DNA of 44,344 bases from a bacterium (GTDB lineage: Bacteria > Patescibacteriota > Minisyncoccia > Sungbacterales > GWA2-42-14). Both the position numbers and the translations under genes were made by a program. The notes under the pieces are model-generated. The model worked only from the letters and a program-made list of their open reading frames with translations, had not been told where the DNA came from and did not search any database. The DNA lies in contig JAUSFV010000003.1 in the NCBI GenBank assembly GCA_030649305.1, positions 1 through 44,344 on the forward strand, read 5' to 3'. Positions 36,827 through 44,344 of this stretch are shown here, one piece after another; the stretch's first letter is position 1, and each line of letters begins with the position of its first letter.

Positions 36827-37585
36827 CTATTCGAGCTCCAACGAAAGCGGCTCACGCGCAATCGTAATAAAAAGCTCTTCTAAATTCTCTTTGCCGTACG
36901 TCCGCGGAAGGGTTTTTGGGTCGCCTTCAAGCAAAATTTTTCCACGCGACAGAAATAACACCCGATCACATACCGTCTCAACTTCATGCATATTATGCGA
37001 TGTCCACAAAACGCCACCCGCGCCCGTCGCGGTCCACGCACGAACTTTCTCACGAATGATGCGCGCGGCACTCGGATCAAGGGAGGCCGTCGGCTCATCC
37101 AAAAGCAAAATGCGGGGCTTATTGCTCATTGCTTTTGCGAGATGCACGCGCGTCTGCTCACCCGAAGAAAGACGGCCGCAATTAATATCAGCAAACTTCC
37201 CTAATTCAAATTCACGAAGCAATTCGCGCACGCGCTCACGCGCATTTTGTACGCCATACAAAAGACAAAATATGTATAAATTTTCATATACGGTAAGATT
37301 CCATGGAAGTTGCGCATATACCGCTGAAAAATTAGTACGGCCAAGCGCTTCCTGCCTATCTGATTGCACATTAATCCCGTCAATCAAGACCGACCCCGCT
37401 GTCGGCTCAAGTACGCCAAGAATCATGCTAATCGTGGTTGTTTTTCCTGCGCCATTCGGTCCAAGAAGCCCCACAACTTCGCCTGCCTGTACAGAAAAAC
37501 CCACGCCCTCCACAGCGCGCGCGTCCTCATAATTTTTTGTAAGCCCCCGTACTTCTAATACCGTTTGTGTGTTCATAACATACAT
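36827..37585 (-). CDS. ABC-2 transporter ATP-binding protein
   Basis: Walker A GPNGAGKTT, signature LSSGEQTRV, Walker B ILLLDEPTASLDP. Confidence 0.93.
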   Translation of the reverse strand: MYVMNTQTVLEVRGLTKNYEDARAVEGVGFSVQAGEVVGLLGPNGAGKTTTISMILGVLEPTAGSVLIDGINVQSDRQEALGRTNFSAVYAQLPWNLTVYENLYIFCLLYGVQNARERVRELLREFELGKFADINCGRLSSGEQTRVHLAKAMSNKPRILLLDEPTASLDPSAARIIREKVRAWTATGAGGVLWTSHNMHEVETVCDRVLFLSRGKILLEGDPKTLPRTYGKENLEELFITIAREPLSLELE

Positions 37586-38353
37586 TTATACCTTCACGCT
37601 CCAAAAAAGAGAAACGATGAAGAGCGAGGTTCCGAGAAGAATAATGGAGGGGCCCGGAAGCAGGCCGAACGAATGCGCAACTAAAACGCCGAGTGCGGCA
37701 ATTGCCATACCGAGCACGGCGGAAATAACGATATATGCTTTCATGCCCCGCGTAACATTTCGCGCGATTGCCGCGGGAATAATGGTAAGCGCTCCCATCA
37801 GAAGCGTCCCCACGAGCTTGATACCGAGTGCCACCACAATCGCAAAGACAATAAGAAACAAAAGATTGTTTGTTTGCTTCACCCCAGATGCCTCGGCAAG
37901 CTCAGGTGCAATAATACGAAACGCGAACCTCCGCGTTGAGAAAAAAACGAACGCGGTTGCGATAAGGGCTGTTGCCACAATAAGCATCAGAAGATACGCG
38001 GGCATCAGGGGAAATTCACCGAAAAGCGAATGGATAATTTCTTCATCCGGAATCGTGAGAATACCGACGGCCAAACTCGCGGTAAACAAAAGCCCGACCA
38101 AAGCCTCGCTTGGCAATTTCGTTTTTGTCTCAAGCCAGAACACCACAAACGCGGCACCAATGAGCGACACGGCCACGCCCCAAAACGGGTCAAATTCGTA
38201 CGCCAAAGCAAGCGCAATACCGGGAAGTGCCACGTGCGAGAGCGCGTCTCCCACAAGCGCCATACGCCGAAGCACAACGAAAGCGCCAACACTTCCCGAA
38301 GCAAGGCCAACGGCAAGGGCAATAAGAAAAGATTGTGATAAAGAAATTTCCAT
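37586..38353 (-). CDS. zinc/manganese ABC transporter permease (ZnuB-like)
   Basis: FVVLRRMALVGDALSHVALPGIALA; start at 38353. Confidence 0.88.
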   Translation of the reverse strand: MEISLSQSFLIALAVGLASGSVGAFVVLRRMALVGDALSHVALPGIALALAYEFDPFWGVAVSLIGAAFVVFWLETKTKLPSEALVGLLFTASLAVGILTIPDEEIIHSLFGEFPLMPAYLLMLIVATALIATAFVFFSTRRFAFRIIAPELAEASGVKQTNNLLFLIVFAIVVALGIKLVGTLLMGALTIIPAAIARNVTRGMKAYIVISAVLGMAIAALGVLVAHSFGLLPGPSIILLGTSLFIVSLFWSVKV

Positions 38354-38358
38354 ATATT

Positions 38359-39078
38359 TTATCCTTTTGTTTCTTCGTGCAAATACAATTTTCCTGAACC
38401 GAACAAACGCGCGAGTTCTTCGGGTTTCAACACCTCCTGCGGAGAGCCGTGGCACACCATATCTTTATTTACACACAACACCTTTTGCGCGTAGCGATAC
38501 ACAAAATTAAGGTCATGCGAAATAAGCAAAACAGCAGTCCCCCGCTCATCCTGCACGCGGTGAATCAGCTGATACACCGTCTCTTCAAACCCGACATCAA
38601 TGCCCGCGGTTGGTTCGTCAAATAACAAAACATCCGGGTGCCGCAACATTGCCCATGATACGAGAAGCCGCTGCAGTTGCCCTCCGGAAAGTTCCCCCAC
38701 GGGCTTTTCCAAAATGATTGGGTCAAGTCCCACGAGACGGAGTTCGTGTTCCAAATGGAAAAGAAATTCTTTCTGCGGCATCCAAAAATGCTCCGTCTGC
38801 AAAAGAAAAAATTCTTTTACGGTGAGAGGCGCTCCCCGGTCTACCATAAATTTTTGCGGCACATACCCGATTCGTATGTTGTCCGCCCACGCAATCGTTC
38901 CCTCATAAGGAACAAGCCCGAGTAATGCGCGAAACAAAACGGTTTTCCCCGCGCCATTCGGCCCGATAATCGCAAGCGCTTCTTTTCGCTTTACGGAAAA
39001 CGAAATACCGCGAAGCACCGCTTCGCGTTCAAACGCAACCGAAAGATTTTTTACTTCAAGAACAACATCTTTTTCCAT
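38359..39078 (-). CDS. zinc/manganese ABC transporter ATP-binding protein (ZnuC-like)
   Basis: Walker A GPNGAGKTVLF, LSGGQLQRL, LLFDEPTAGID. Confidence 0.9.
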   Translation of the reverse strand: MEKDVVLEVKNLSVAFEREAVLRGISFSVKRKEALAIIGPNGAGKTVLFRALLGLVPYEGTIAWADNIRIGYVPQKFMVDRGAPLTVKEFFLLQTEHFWMPQKEFLFHLEHELRLVGLDPIILEKPVGELSGGQLQRLLVSWAMLRHPDVLLFDEPTAGIDVGFEETVYQLIHRVQDERGTAVLLISHDLNFVYRYAQKVLCVNKDMVCHGSPQEVLKPEELARLFGSGKLYLHEETKG

Positions 39079-39101
39079 AATAACCTCCTATGTTCTCTAT
39101 G

Positions 39102-39590
39102 CTACCGCGAATGATAAAGCTCCGCAATGCGGGATGCGTGCAAATCGGAAGACATGCCACCTCCCCGCGCGCATGATTTGCATATTCCGTAAAATTCAAG
39201 CGAGTGCTGTCTTATTTCGGAAAAATGTTTCGTTTTCCGTAAAATTCCGCTCTGCAATTCTTCAATACCGCATCCTGAAATATCCTCAATCCTTCCGCAT
39301 CGGAGACAAATCAAATGATGATGCTCTTTTGCGTTTGCCAATTCAAAATGCGCGTGATTATGGCGCAGGTCAACCTGCCGAATAATACCTTTTGTTTTGA
39401 GTGCGGTGAGCGTCCGGTACACCGTTGCCTGGTCCATGGCTTTTCCAACCGAATCAATAATTTCCTGCGCGCTCAAGGGATGGCGCAGACGCCGAAACAC
39501 CGCAAGTATCATCATGCGGGATGACGTCGCTTTATAACCGCTTTTTCTTAATAACGACTGAAATTCGGGGTTTTTTCTCATAATACCCAT
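39102..39590 (-). CDS. Fur/Zur-family regulator
   Basis: HPLSAQEIIDSVGKAMDQATVYRTLTALKTKGIIRQVDL, HHHLICLRCGRIEDI. Confidence 0.93.
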   Translation of the reverse strand: MGIMRKNPEFQSLLRKSGYKATSSRMMILAVFRRLRHPLSAQEIIDSVGKAMDQATVYRTLTALKTKGIIRQVDLRHNHAHFELANAKEHHHLICLRCGRIEDISGCGIEELQSGILRKTKHFSEIRQHSLEFYGICKSCARGGGMSSDLHASRIAELYHSR

Positions 39591-39605
39591 TATAATCTAA
39601 ATGCG

Positions 39606-39623
39606 AATTATTTGCAAATAATT
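39606..39623. promoter_or_regulatory. candidate Zur/Fur operator
   Basis: Perfect 18-bp palindrome AATTATTTGCAAATAATT overlapping -35 regions of divergent promoters. Confidence 0.65.
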
Positions 39624-39686
39624 TGACCGACACTGCTCCCCTGCTATACTGAATGCAGTAACTACCAAAATAACAGGAGAACAACT

Positions 39687-40451
39687 ATGCCAGTGGCACT
39701 CTATATCCTCGGAAGCGTTGCAGTAGTGAGCCTCGTTTCGCTCACGGGCATCTTCGCCATTTCGCTCCGGCACGAACGCCTTATGAAAGGACTTGCGTTC
39801 CTCATCCCTCTTGCAGTAGGAGCGCTCTTGGGTGATGCATTTTTCCATCTCATCCCGGAAGCGTTTGTGGAGGCAAAAAATCCCGCGACGGCATCTTTTC
39901 TTCTCTTACTTGGGGTTGTTTCGTTCTTTTTTCTTGAAAAATTTTTGCGATGGCACCATCATTCAGAAAGACTGCTTCCCAATCCAGCCGCCCCGCATAA
40001 CGAGCAAAAACATCTCGGACCTCTTATCCTCATCTCCGATGGGATTCATAATTTCATTGATGGCGTTATTATCGGCGTGAGTTATCTTGCGGGCATTGAA
40101 ATCGGCATTGCGACCACGCTTGCGGTTTTGTTGCACGAAATTCCCCAGGAGATCGGCGACTTCGGCGTATTGCTCTTTGCGGGGTACGGAAAAACAAAAG
40201 CGCTCTTCTATAATTTTTTGTCGGCATTAACCGCGCTTGCGGGCGCCATACTTGTTCTGCTTGTAGGCTCGCTTCCCGAGTCGTTGCTACAAGGAGTTGT
40301 CCCGTTTGCGGCAGGTGTTTTTATCTATATCGCAAGCTCCGACCTCGTGCCGGAATTGCATAAAAACGGAAGGGGCAAAAGCGTCTTCCCTGAAATTGCA
40401 GGAATCGGCATAGGCGTTCTTGCTATGTATCTTCTGCTCTTTCTTGAATAA
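39687..40451 (+). CDS. ZIP-family metal transporter
   Basis: GALLGDAFFHLIPEAF, ISDGIHNFIDGVIIGVSYL, LAVLLHEIPQEIGDFGVLL. Confidence 0.93.
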   Translation: MPVALYILGSVAVVSLVSLTGIFAISLRHERLMKGLAFLIPLAVGALLGDAFFHLIPEAFVEAKNPATASFLLLLGVVSFFFLEKFLRWHHHSERLLPNPAAPHNEQKHLGPLILISDGIHNFIDGVIIGVSYLAGIEIGIATTLAVLLHEIPQEIGDFGVLLFAGYGKTKALFYNFLSALTALAGAILVLLVGSLPESLLQGVVPFAAGVFIYIASSDLVPELHKNGRGKSVFPEIAGIGIGVLAMYLLLFLE

Positions 40452-40525
40452 CTACAGACATACATTAAAACTGCTCCGATTCAATTCGGAGCAATTTTTA
40501 ATACAATTGAGTTTGGGGCTCTTGC

Positions 40526-41797
40526 TTATCTCCTACTCCGCGGACGGCGGTGATACCCGCCGCCAAATGACGGGCGAGAACCTTGCTGGCCTCTTCCCCG
40601 CTGAGGTTGCGCGTAGGGACCCACCGCAGGTGCTACCGCATCCATGGGGGACGCCCCGGGCGGAAGTGATACGCGAAGCGTCTGTCTGATAAGACGCTCA
40701 ATGGAGCGGATTTCCTGATGCTCTTCGGGAAGCGCGAATGAAATCGCATGGCCCTCGGCACCCGCGCGCCCCGTGCGCCCAATGCGATGCACATAGTCCT
40801 CCGACTTTGACGGCAGGTCAAAATTCACAACAAGCTCAATCCCCCGCACATCAATACCGCGCGACGCAATGTCGGTTGCAATCAACACGCGATATTTTCC
40901 CGACTTAAAACCATCAAGCGCGTCTCGCCTTTGCACAAGCGAGCGGTTGCCGTGAATTTCAGCTGACCGATGCCCCATGTCGCGCACAACGCGCGCGATT
41001 TTTTTTGCGCCAAATTTTGTCCGCGTAAATACGAGTGTTGACCCCTTATACTCACCCAATATTTTTTCAAGAAGCCGGAGCTTTGCTTCTCTCCGCACAA
41101 TAAAAATTTCCTGCGATACTTTTTCTGCCGTGGTACCCGAGAGTGCCACTTCAATTCGCACGGGAAGCTTCATGTATTGCGCCGCAATCGCCATAATTTC
41201 GGAAGGAATGGTTGCGGAAAAAAGCATAGTTTGGCGGTCTTTCGGCAGATGCGGAAAAATGCGTCTCAACTGCGGCTCAAATCCCATATCCAGCATGCGA
41301 TCCGCTTCATCCAGCACAAGAATTTTTACCGAATCAAGCTTCACGGTTTTTTGTTCCAAGTGGTCAATCAAGCGGCCCGGGGTTGCGATAACAATGTGGG
41401 GGTTTCTCCCGAGCGCCTGCAATTGCGGCCGCATGGAAGCGCCACCAATAAGCACCGCGGTTTTCAAACCCAAAGGCCGCCCGATTTTATGCAGCTCCTC
41501 TTCAACTTGTAATGCAAGTTCGCGCGTCGGGAGCAAAACAAGCCCCTTGCCTTTTTCGCGCGCTAAAAGCTGGAGCATAGGAATGCCAAATGCGAGTGTT
41601 TTGCCCGTACCCGTCTGTGCCACACCAACCACATCCTTCCCCTCCATCGCCGGAGGAATTGCCTGATACTGAATGGGGGTCGGAATTGTGTAGCGCAATT
41701 TTGCCAAAACCTCAAGAAGCCCCGGGGCAATCCCGAGACCGTGAAACGTAAGACCTGATTGTATGTTTTGCGGAGGCATAATATATAGTATATACAT
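40526..41797 (-). CDS. DEAD-box RNA helicase
   Basis: AQTGTGKTLAFGIP, VLDEADRMLDMGF, SAT, HRIGRTGRAG. Confidence 0.95.
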   Translation of the reverse strand: MYILYIMPPQNIQSGLTFHGLGIAPGLLEVLAKLRYTIPTPIQYQAIPPAMEGKDVVGVAQTGTGKTLAFGIPMLQLLAREKGKGLVLLPTRELALQVEEELHKIGRPLGLKTAVLIGGASMRPQLQALGRNPHIVIATPGRLIDHLEQKTVKLDSVKILVLDEADRMLDMGFEPQLRRIFPHLPKDRQTMLFSATIPSEIMAIAAQYMKLPVRIEVALSGTTAEKVSQEIFIVRREAKLRLLEKILGEYKGSTLVFTRTKFGAKKIARVVRDMGHRSAEIHGNRSLVQRRDALDGFKSGKYRVLIATDIASRGIDVRGIELVVNFDLPSKSEDYVHRIGRTGRAGAEGHAISFALPEEHQEIRSIERLIRQTLRVSLPPGASPMDAVAPAVGPYAQPQRGRGQQGSRPSFGGGYHRRPRSRR

Positions 41798-41870
41798 AGT
41801 AAAGCATACTTCGGCGAAAAACTCAAGCTAGTGTCTTGTATTCATAAAAATTATTTCGTATTATATCAGC

Positions 41871-42530
41871 ATGGCTACACAAACCAAAAAACGTAAAGGT
41901 CGAATAAACAATTCGTCAAAAAAACTTCATATGAAAGAAATACAAGAAACACTGCTCACCCTGCCGGTTATCTTTTCGCTTGTCGCCGTGGGAGCACTTG
42001 TCGCGTTTGCAAAACCGATTACCTGCGCCACCATTCAGAACAGCACCATCACCGATTCCGCGGGTAACGCCGTTACACTCGGATTTGACCAGTTCGGCTA
42101 TAATTATCAGGTGCATCAATTCAACGGCACGTATGACTCCTCCGACCGGAATCTTGACGGCACCTACTGGGGTGATACGGCAGATTATGTGGACGACAAT
42201 CTCATGATGCAATGGTCCGACAGCTGGCTTGCTAACAAGGACTGCAACGGCGACAACAAACTTGACCGCGGACTTGTCGCGCGAATTGCCGACGGTACAA
42301 GCAAGGGGTGGCTTACGAATCAGGTAGAAGGAGATTATCTTGATACGGAAGGCGCCTCACAGCACTACACCTATTTCACAAAAATAGTGTGGACCGGCCC
42401 GGGAAGTCCTCTTTGGGGACAATATACGGTCATACAGGAAATCTACAACGACCCCGCGGGCGGATTTACCGGACCAACATTCAAAGCGGCAACGCCGGGA
42501 TTCGGTCTGAACGACCACTGGACGCAGTAA
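41871..42530 (+). CDS. hypothetical secreted/anchored Asp-rich protein
   Basis: N-terminal TM segment and Asp/Asn-rich loops (NKDCNGDNKLDRG). Confidence 0.65.
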   Translation: MATQTKKRKGRINNSSKKLHMKEIQETLLTLPVIFSLVAVGALVAFAKPITCATIQNSTITDSAGNAVTLGFDQFGYNYQVHQFNGTYDSSDRNLDGTYWGDTADYVDDNLMMQWSDSWLANKDCNGDNKLDRGLVARIADGTSKGWLTNQVEGDYLDTEGASQHYTYFTKIVWTGPGSPLWGQYTVIQEIYNDPAGGFTGPTFKAATPGFGLNDHWTQ

Positions 42531-42552
42531 TCAGCAAAGAACACGGAATTTT

Positions 42553-42587
42553 AAAAACGCCCTCCGACCTCGGTCGGGGGCGTTTTT
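42553..42587. terminator. bidirectional rho-independent terminator
   Basis: AAAAACGCCCTCCGACCTCGGTCGGGGGCGTTTTT. Confidence 0.9.
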
Positions 42588-42600
42588 GTAAAATTAACAA

Positions 42601-43284
42601 CTACACAATATACGGCGATATCGTATGCGCCATCACAACGGTCACCACGTAATACAGCCAATGAAGCGTATATGAAATAGTAAAACCGTTCGGCGCCTTC
42701 AGCATAAGCCGGGGAAATATGAGCCCGAACGCCATGGCTGAAATAATAAATCTAGTCACATACCCGAACGGCAATCCCCCGAATGAAAGCGCCAGATGCG
42801 CGCCTCCGAAAAGAATCATGCTCCAGAGCGATATGGCGCGGATGCTATACCCGCGCGCCGAAAACGCAAGAACAAGTGCTGCAATCAAAACCTGCTGGAG
42901 AAGAATTTCAATGGCTTTCGGCAAAAAATACCAATGATTCGCGACCATCAGTTCCGGCGGGTCCCACGACTCAGTCCAAACAATGGAGGGCAATTTCGGC
43001 ATAACGAATAATGCAAATAAAACCAGACCCGCGAAGGAGGCCAAAAGAAACATATAGGCGCGCGGCACATTCACAATTGGCCTCCACTTTTTAAAGATGG
43101 GCCAAAACGTATTTACGGAAACAGCAACCCAAAACGCGTAATAGAGCGCGATGCCGACGGGGGCATTTGAGTAGCCCGCAGAAAATCCAAAGAGCGGCAA
43201 CACGATATAGTAGCCGACATCCGAGGCAATCCAGAGTGCCGCAATTTCTGAAAGCGTCCGTATAAGAGAAACTTGATTGGCCAT
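42601..43284 (-). CDS. hypothetical multi-pass membrane protein
   Basis: Several TM segments. Confidence 0.65.
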   Translation of the reverse strand: MANQVSLIRTLSEIAALWIASDVGYYIVLPLFGFSAGYSNAPVGIALYYAFWVAVSVNTFWPIFKKWRPIVNVPRAYMFLLASFAGLVLFALFVMPKLPSIVWTESWDPPELMVANHWYFLPKAIEILLQQVLIAALVLAFSARGYSIRAISLWSMILFGGAHLALSFGGLPFGYVTRFIISAMAFGLIFPRLMLKAPNGFTISYTLHWLYYVVTVVMAHTISPYIV

Positions 43285-43439
43285 ACGCTATTGAATAAAA
43301 CTCTATGACTTTTCCCACCCGATAACCGGACGAAGCTCCCACCAAGAAAACTCGACTTTCCAACCATGCTGTTCAAGATATACAACAGCCGTACATCAAG
43401 TGCCATGCGTATGAAATTACGGTATAAAACGAAGTTCCT

Positions 43440-43646
43440 CTAGAACCCCACAGGAAGCGCTACCGACTGAAGAAACGCCGGAATGACCAGCGGCAAAACC
43501 AAAAGCGGCAAAACAACAACGACAGCCGTAATAATCAGCGTCCACAAAAAATATTTCCGCATCTTTTCGGAAGATTGAAAAACCGCATCCGTCTTTGCCG
43601 CAAGCTCGTTTAATTTCTCCTCAATATGTTTTAATTGTTCGTCCAT
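43440..43646 (-). CDS. small membrane protein
   Basis: Amphipathic N-terminus plus TM segment. Confidence 0.55.
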   Translation of the reverse strand: MDEQLKHIEEKLNELAAKTDAVFQSSEKMRKYFLWTLIITAVVVVLPLLVLPLVIPAFLQSVALPVGF

Positions 43647-43714
43647 ATATTATAGTATAACCCGAGTGCGCGCATATAACAAATGACTCCTGAAAACAGG
43701 GGCCGCGTCCCGTT

Positions 43715-44155
43715 CTATTGTCCGCTTGAACTCAATGGCCGCAACTGGATCATCCCGGCAGTAACGCTTCCGTCCGAATTCGCGACGCCATTGACGGTGA
43801 TATTTTTCCCGATTGCAAGGTCGCCCGAAACGCCCGATATGGACTTTACGATTTCTGTCACATCGGAAAAAAATACAATCTTTGACCCGCCATCCTGAAG
43901 TTTCAGCGTAACGCTCTTATCATCTTTGGAAATGATTTCTCCGGCGATAAATCCTCCGCCGCCTTGGCGCGGACGAACGTCTCCGGCATTCGCGCCGAAT
44001 TGCTGTAATCGCTGCTGGCGTTCCTCGGGCGAAAGATTGGCAAAATTTCCGCGCCCCCCTGCCGCTCTACTTTGCGCGTACTTCATACCACCGTAAAACG
44101 CTCCCCCGCCAACCACCACCGCGACTGAAATTACAACTAGTATTAATTTATTCAT
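43715..44155 (-). CDS. membrane-anchored DUF5666-like protein
   Basis: N-terminal TM, GGFIAGEIISKDDKSVTLKLQDGGSKIVFFSDVTEI small beta domain. Confidence 0.6.
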   Translation of the reverse strand: MNKLILVVISVAVVVGGGAFYGGMKYAQSRAAGGRGNFANLSPEERQQRLQQFGANAGDVRPRQGGGGFIAGEIISKDDKSVTLKLQDGGSKIVFFSDVTEIVKSISGVSGDLAIGKNITVNGVANSDGSVTAGMIQLRPLSSSGQ

Positions 44156-44201
44156 AATTTTATAAAATTTTTATTTTATAATTTTAACTTTTACATTTTT
44201 A

Positions 44202-44344
44202 TCATTCATACCGCAACGCTTCTATCGGATTCAACGAAGCGGCGCGCCGCGCCGGATAATATCCGAAAATAATTCCAATGGCCGCGGATACGCCGAACGC
44301 CAAAGCGATTGACGAAAAAGAAACTTGTGTAGCAATACCCGCGA
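44202..44344 (-). CDS. MacB/FtsX-type ABC transporter permease, C-terminal part (truncated by window edge)
   Basis: Translation ends ...[24 protein letters not shown]. Confidence 0.85.
   Translation of the reverse strand, partial: AGIATQVSFSSIALAFGVSAAIGIIFGYYPARRAASLNPIEALRYE

Noticed and set aside
37569-38510. 313-aa plus-strand ORF opposite the ZnuB-like gene
   Set aside because: Antisense shadow of a well-supported membrane permease; Ala/Thr/Ser-rich composition.

Overview
This 44.3-kb window looks like a Patescibacteria/CPR (Parcubacteria-like) chromosome segment. That placement is inferred from gene content, compact operons and intergenic repeat style; no search was run. The left part is housekeeping: tRNA-Thr, tsf, rpsB, rpmE, prfA, rplY, a lytic transglycosylase, FemAB, an M23 peptidase, CtpA and murC. 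From about 12.2 to 26.0 kb there is a dense NAD-metabolism island: NAD kinase, an ADP-ribosylglycohydrolase, a deoxyribosyltransferase-like/NUDIX fusion, pncB, pncA, nadE, an NrtR-type NUDIX regulator, nadD and a divergent nadA. A PyrB-like protein, a ProDH-like protein and an ATP-dependent ligase lie beside or within it. Three near-identical 19-bp palindromes (TAGTGTA-N5-TACACTA) sit at promoters in the island and are candidate NrtR operators. From 27.2 to 30.5 kb a compact operon encodes a pyruvate-phosphate-dikinase-like protein whose PEP/pyruvate TIM barrel is replaced by an unrecognised C-terminal domain, translationally coupled to a CX5R phosphatase and followed by an unknown small protein. 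Upstream are about 2.3 kb of mostly non-coding, structured DNA (30.6-32.9 kb) with two textbook promoters and a strong hairpin, suggesting an ~0.8-kb non-coding RNA and a ~1.4-kb leader. The right part has DUF2585, MaoC-like, VTT, MFS, ABC-2, a Zur/ZnuCB/ZIP zinc module, a DEAD-box helicase and secreted/membrane hypotheticals. Two elements share the terminal inverted repeat ACCCCGTTAGAAGTC; one of them supplies the stop codon of nadD and the apparent GTG start of nrtR.
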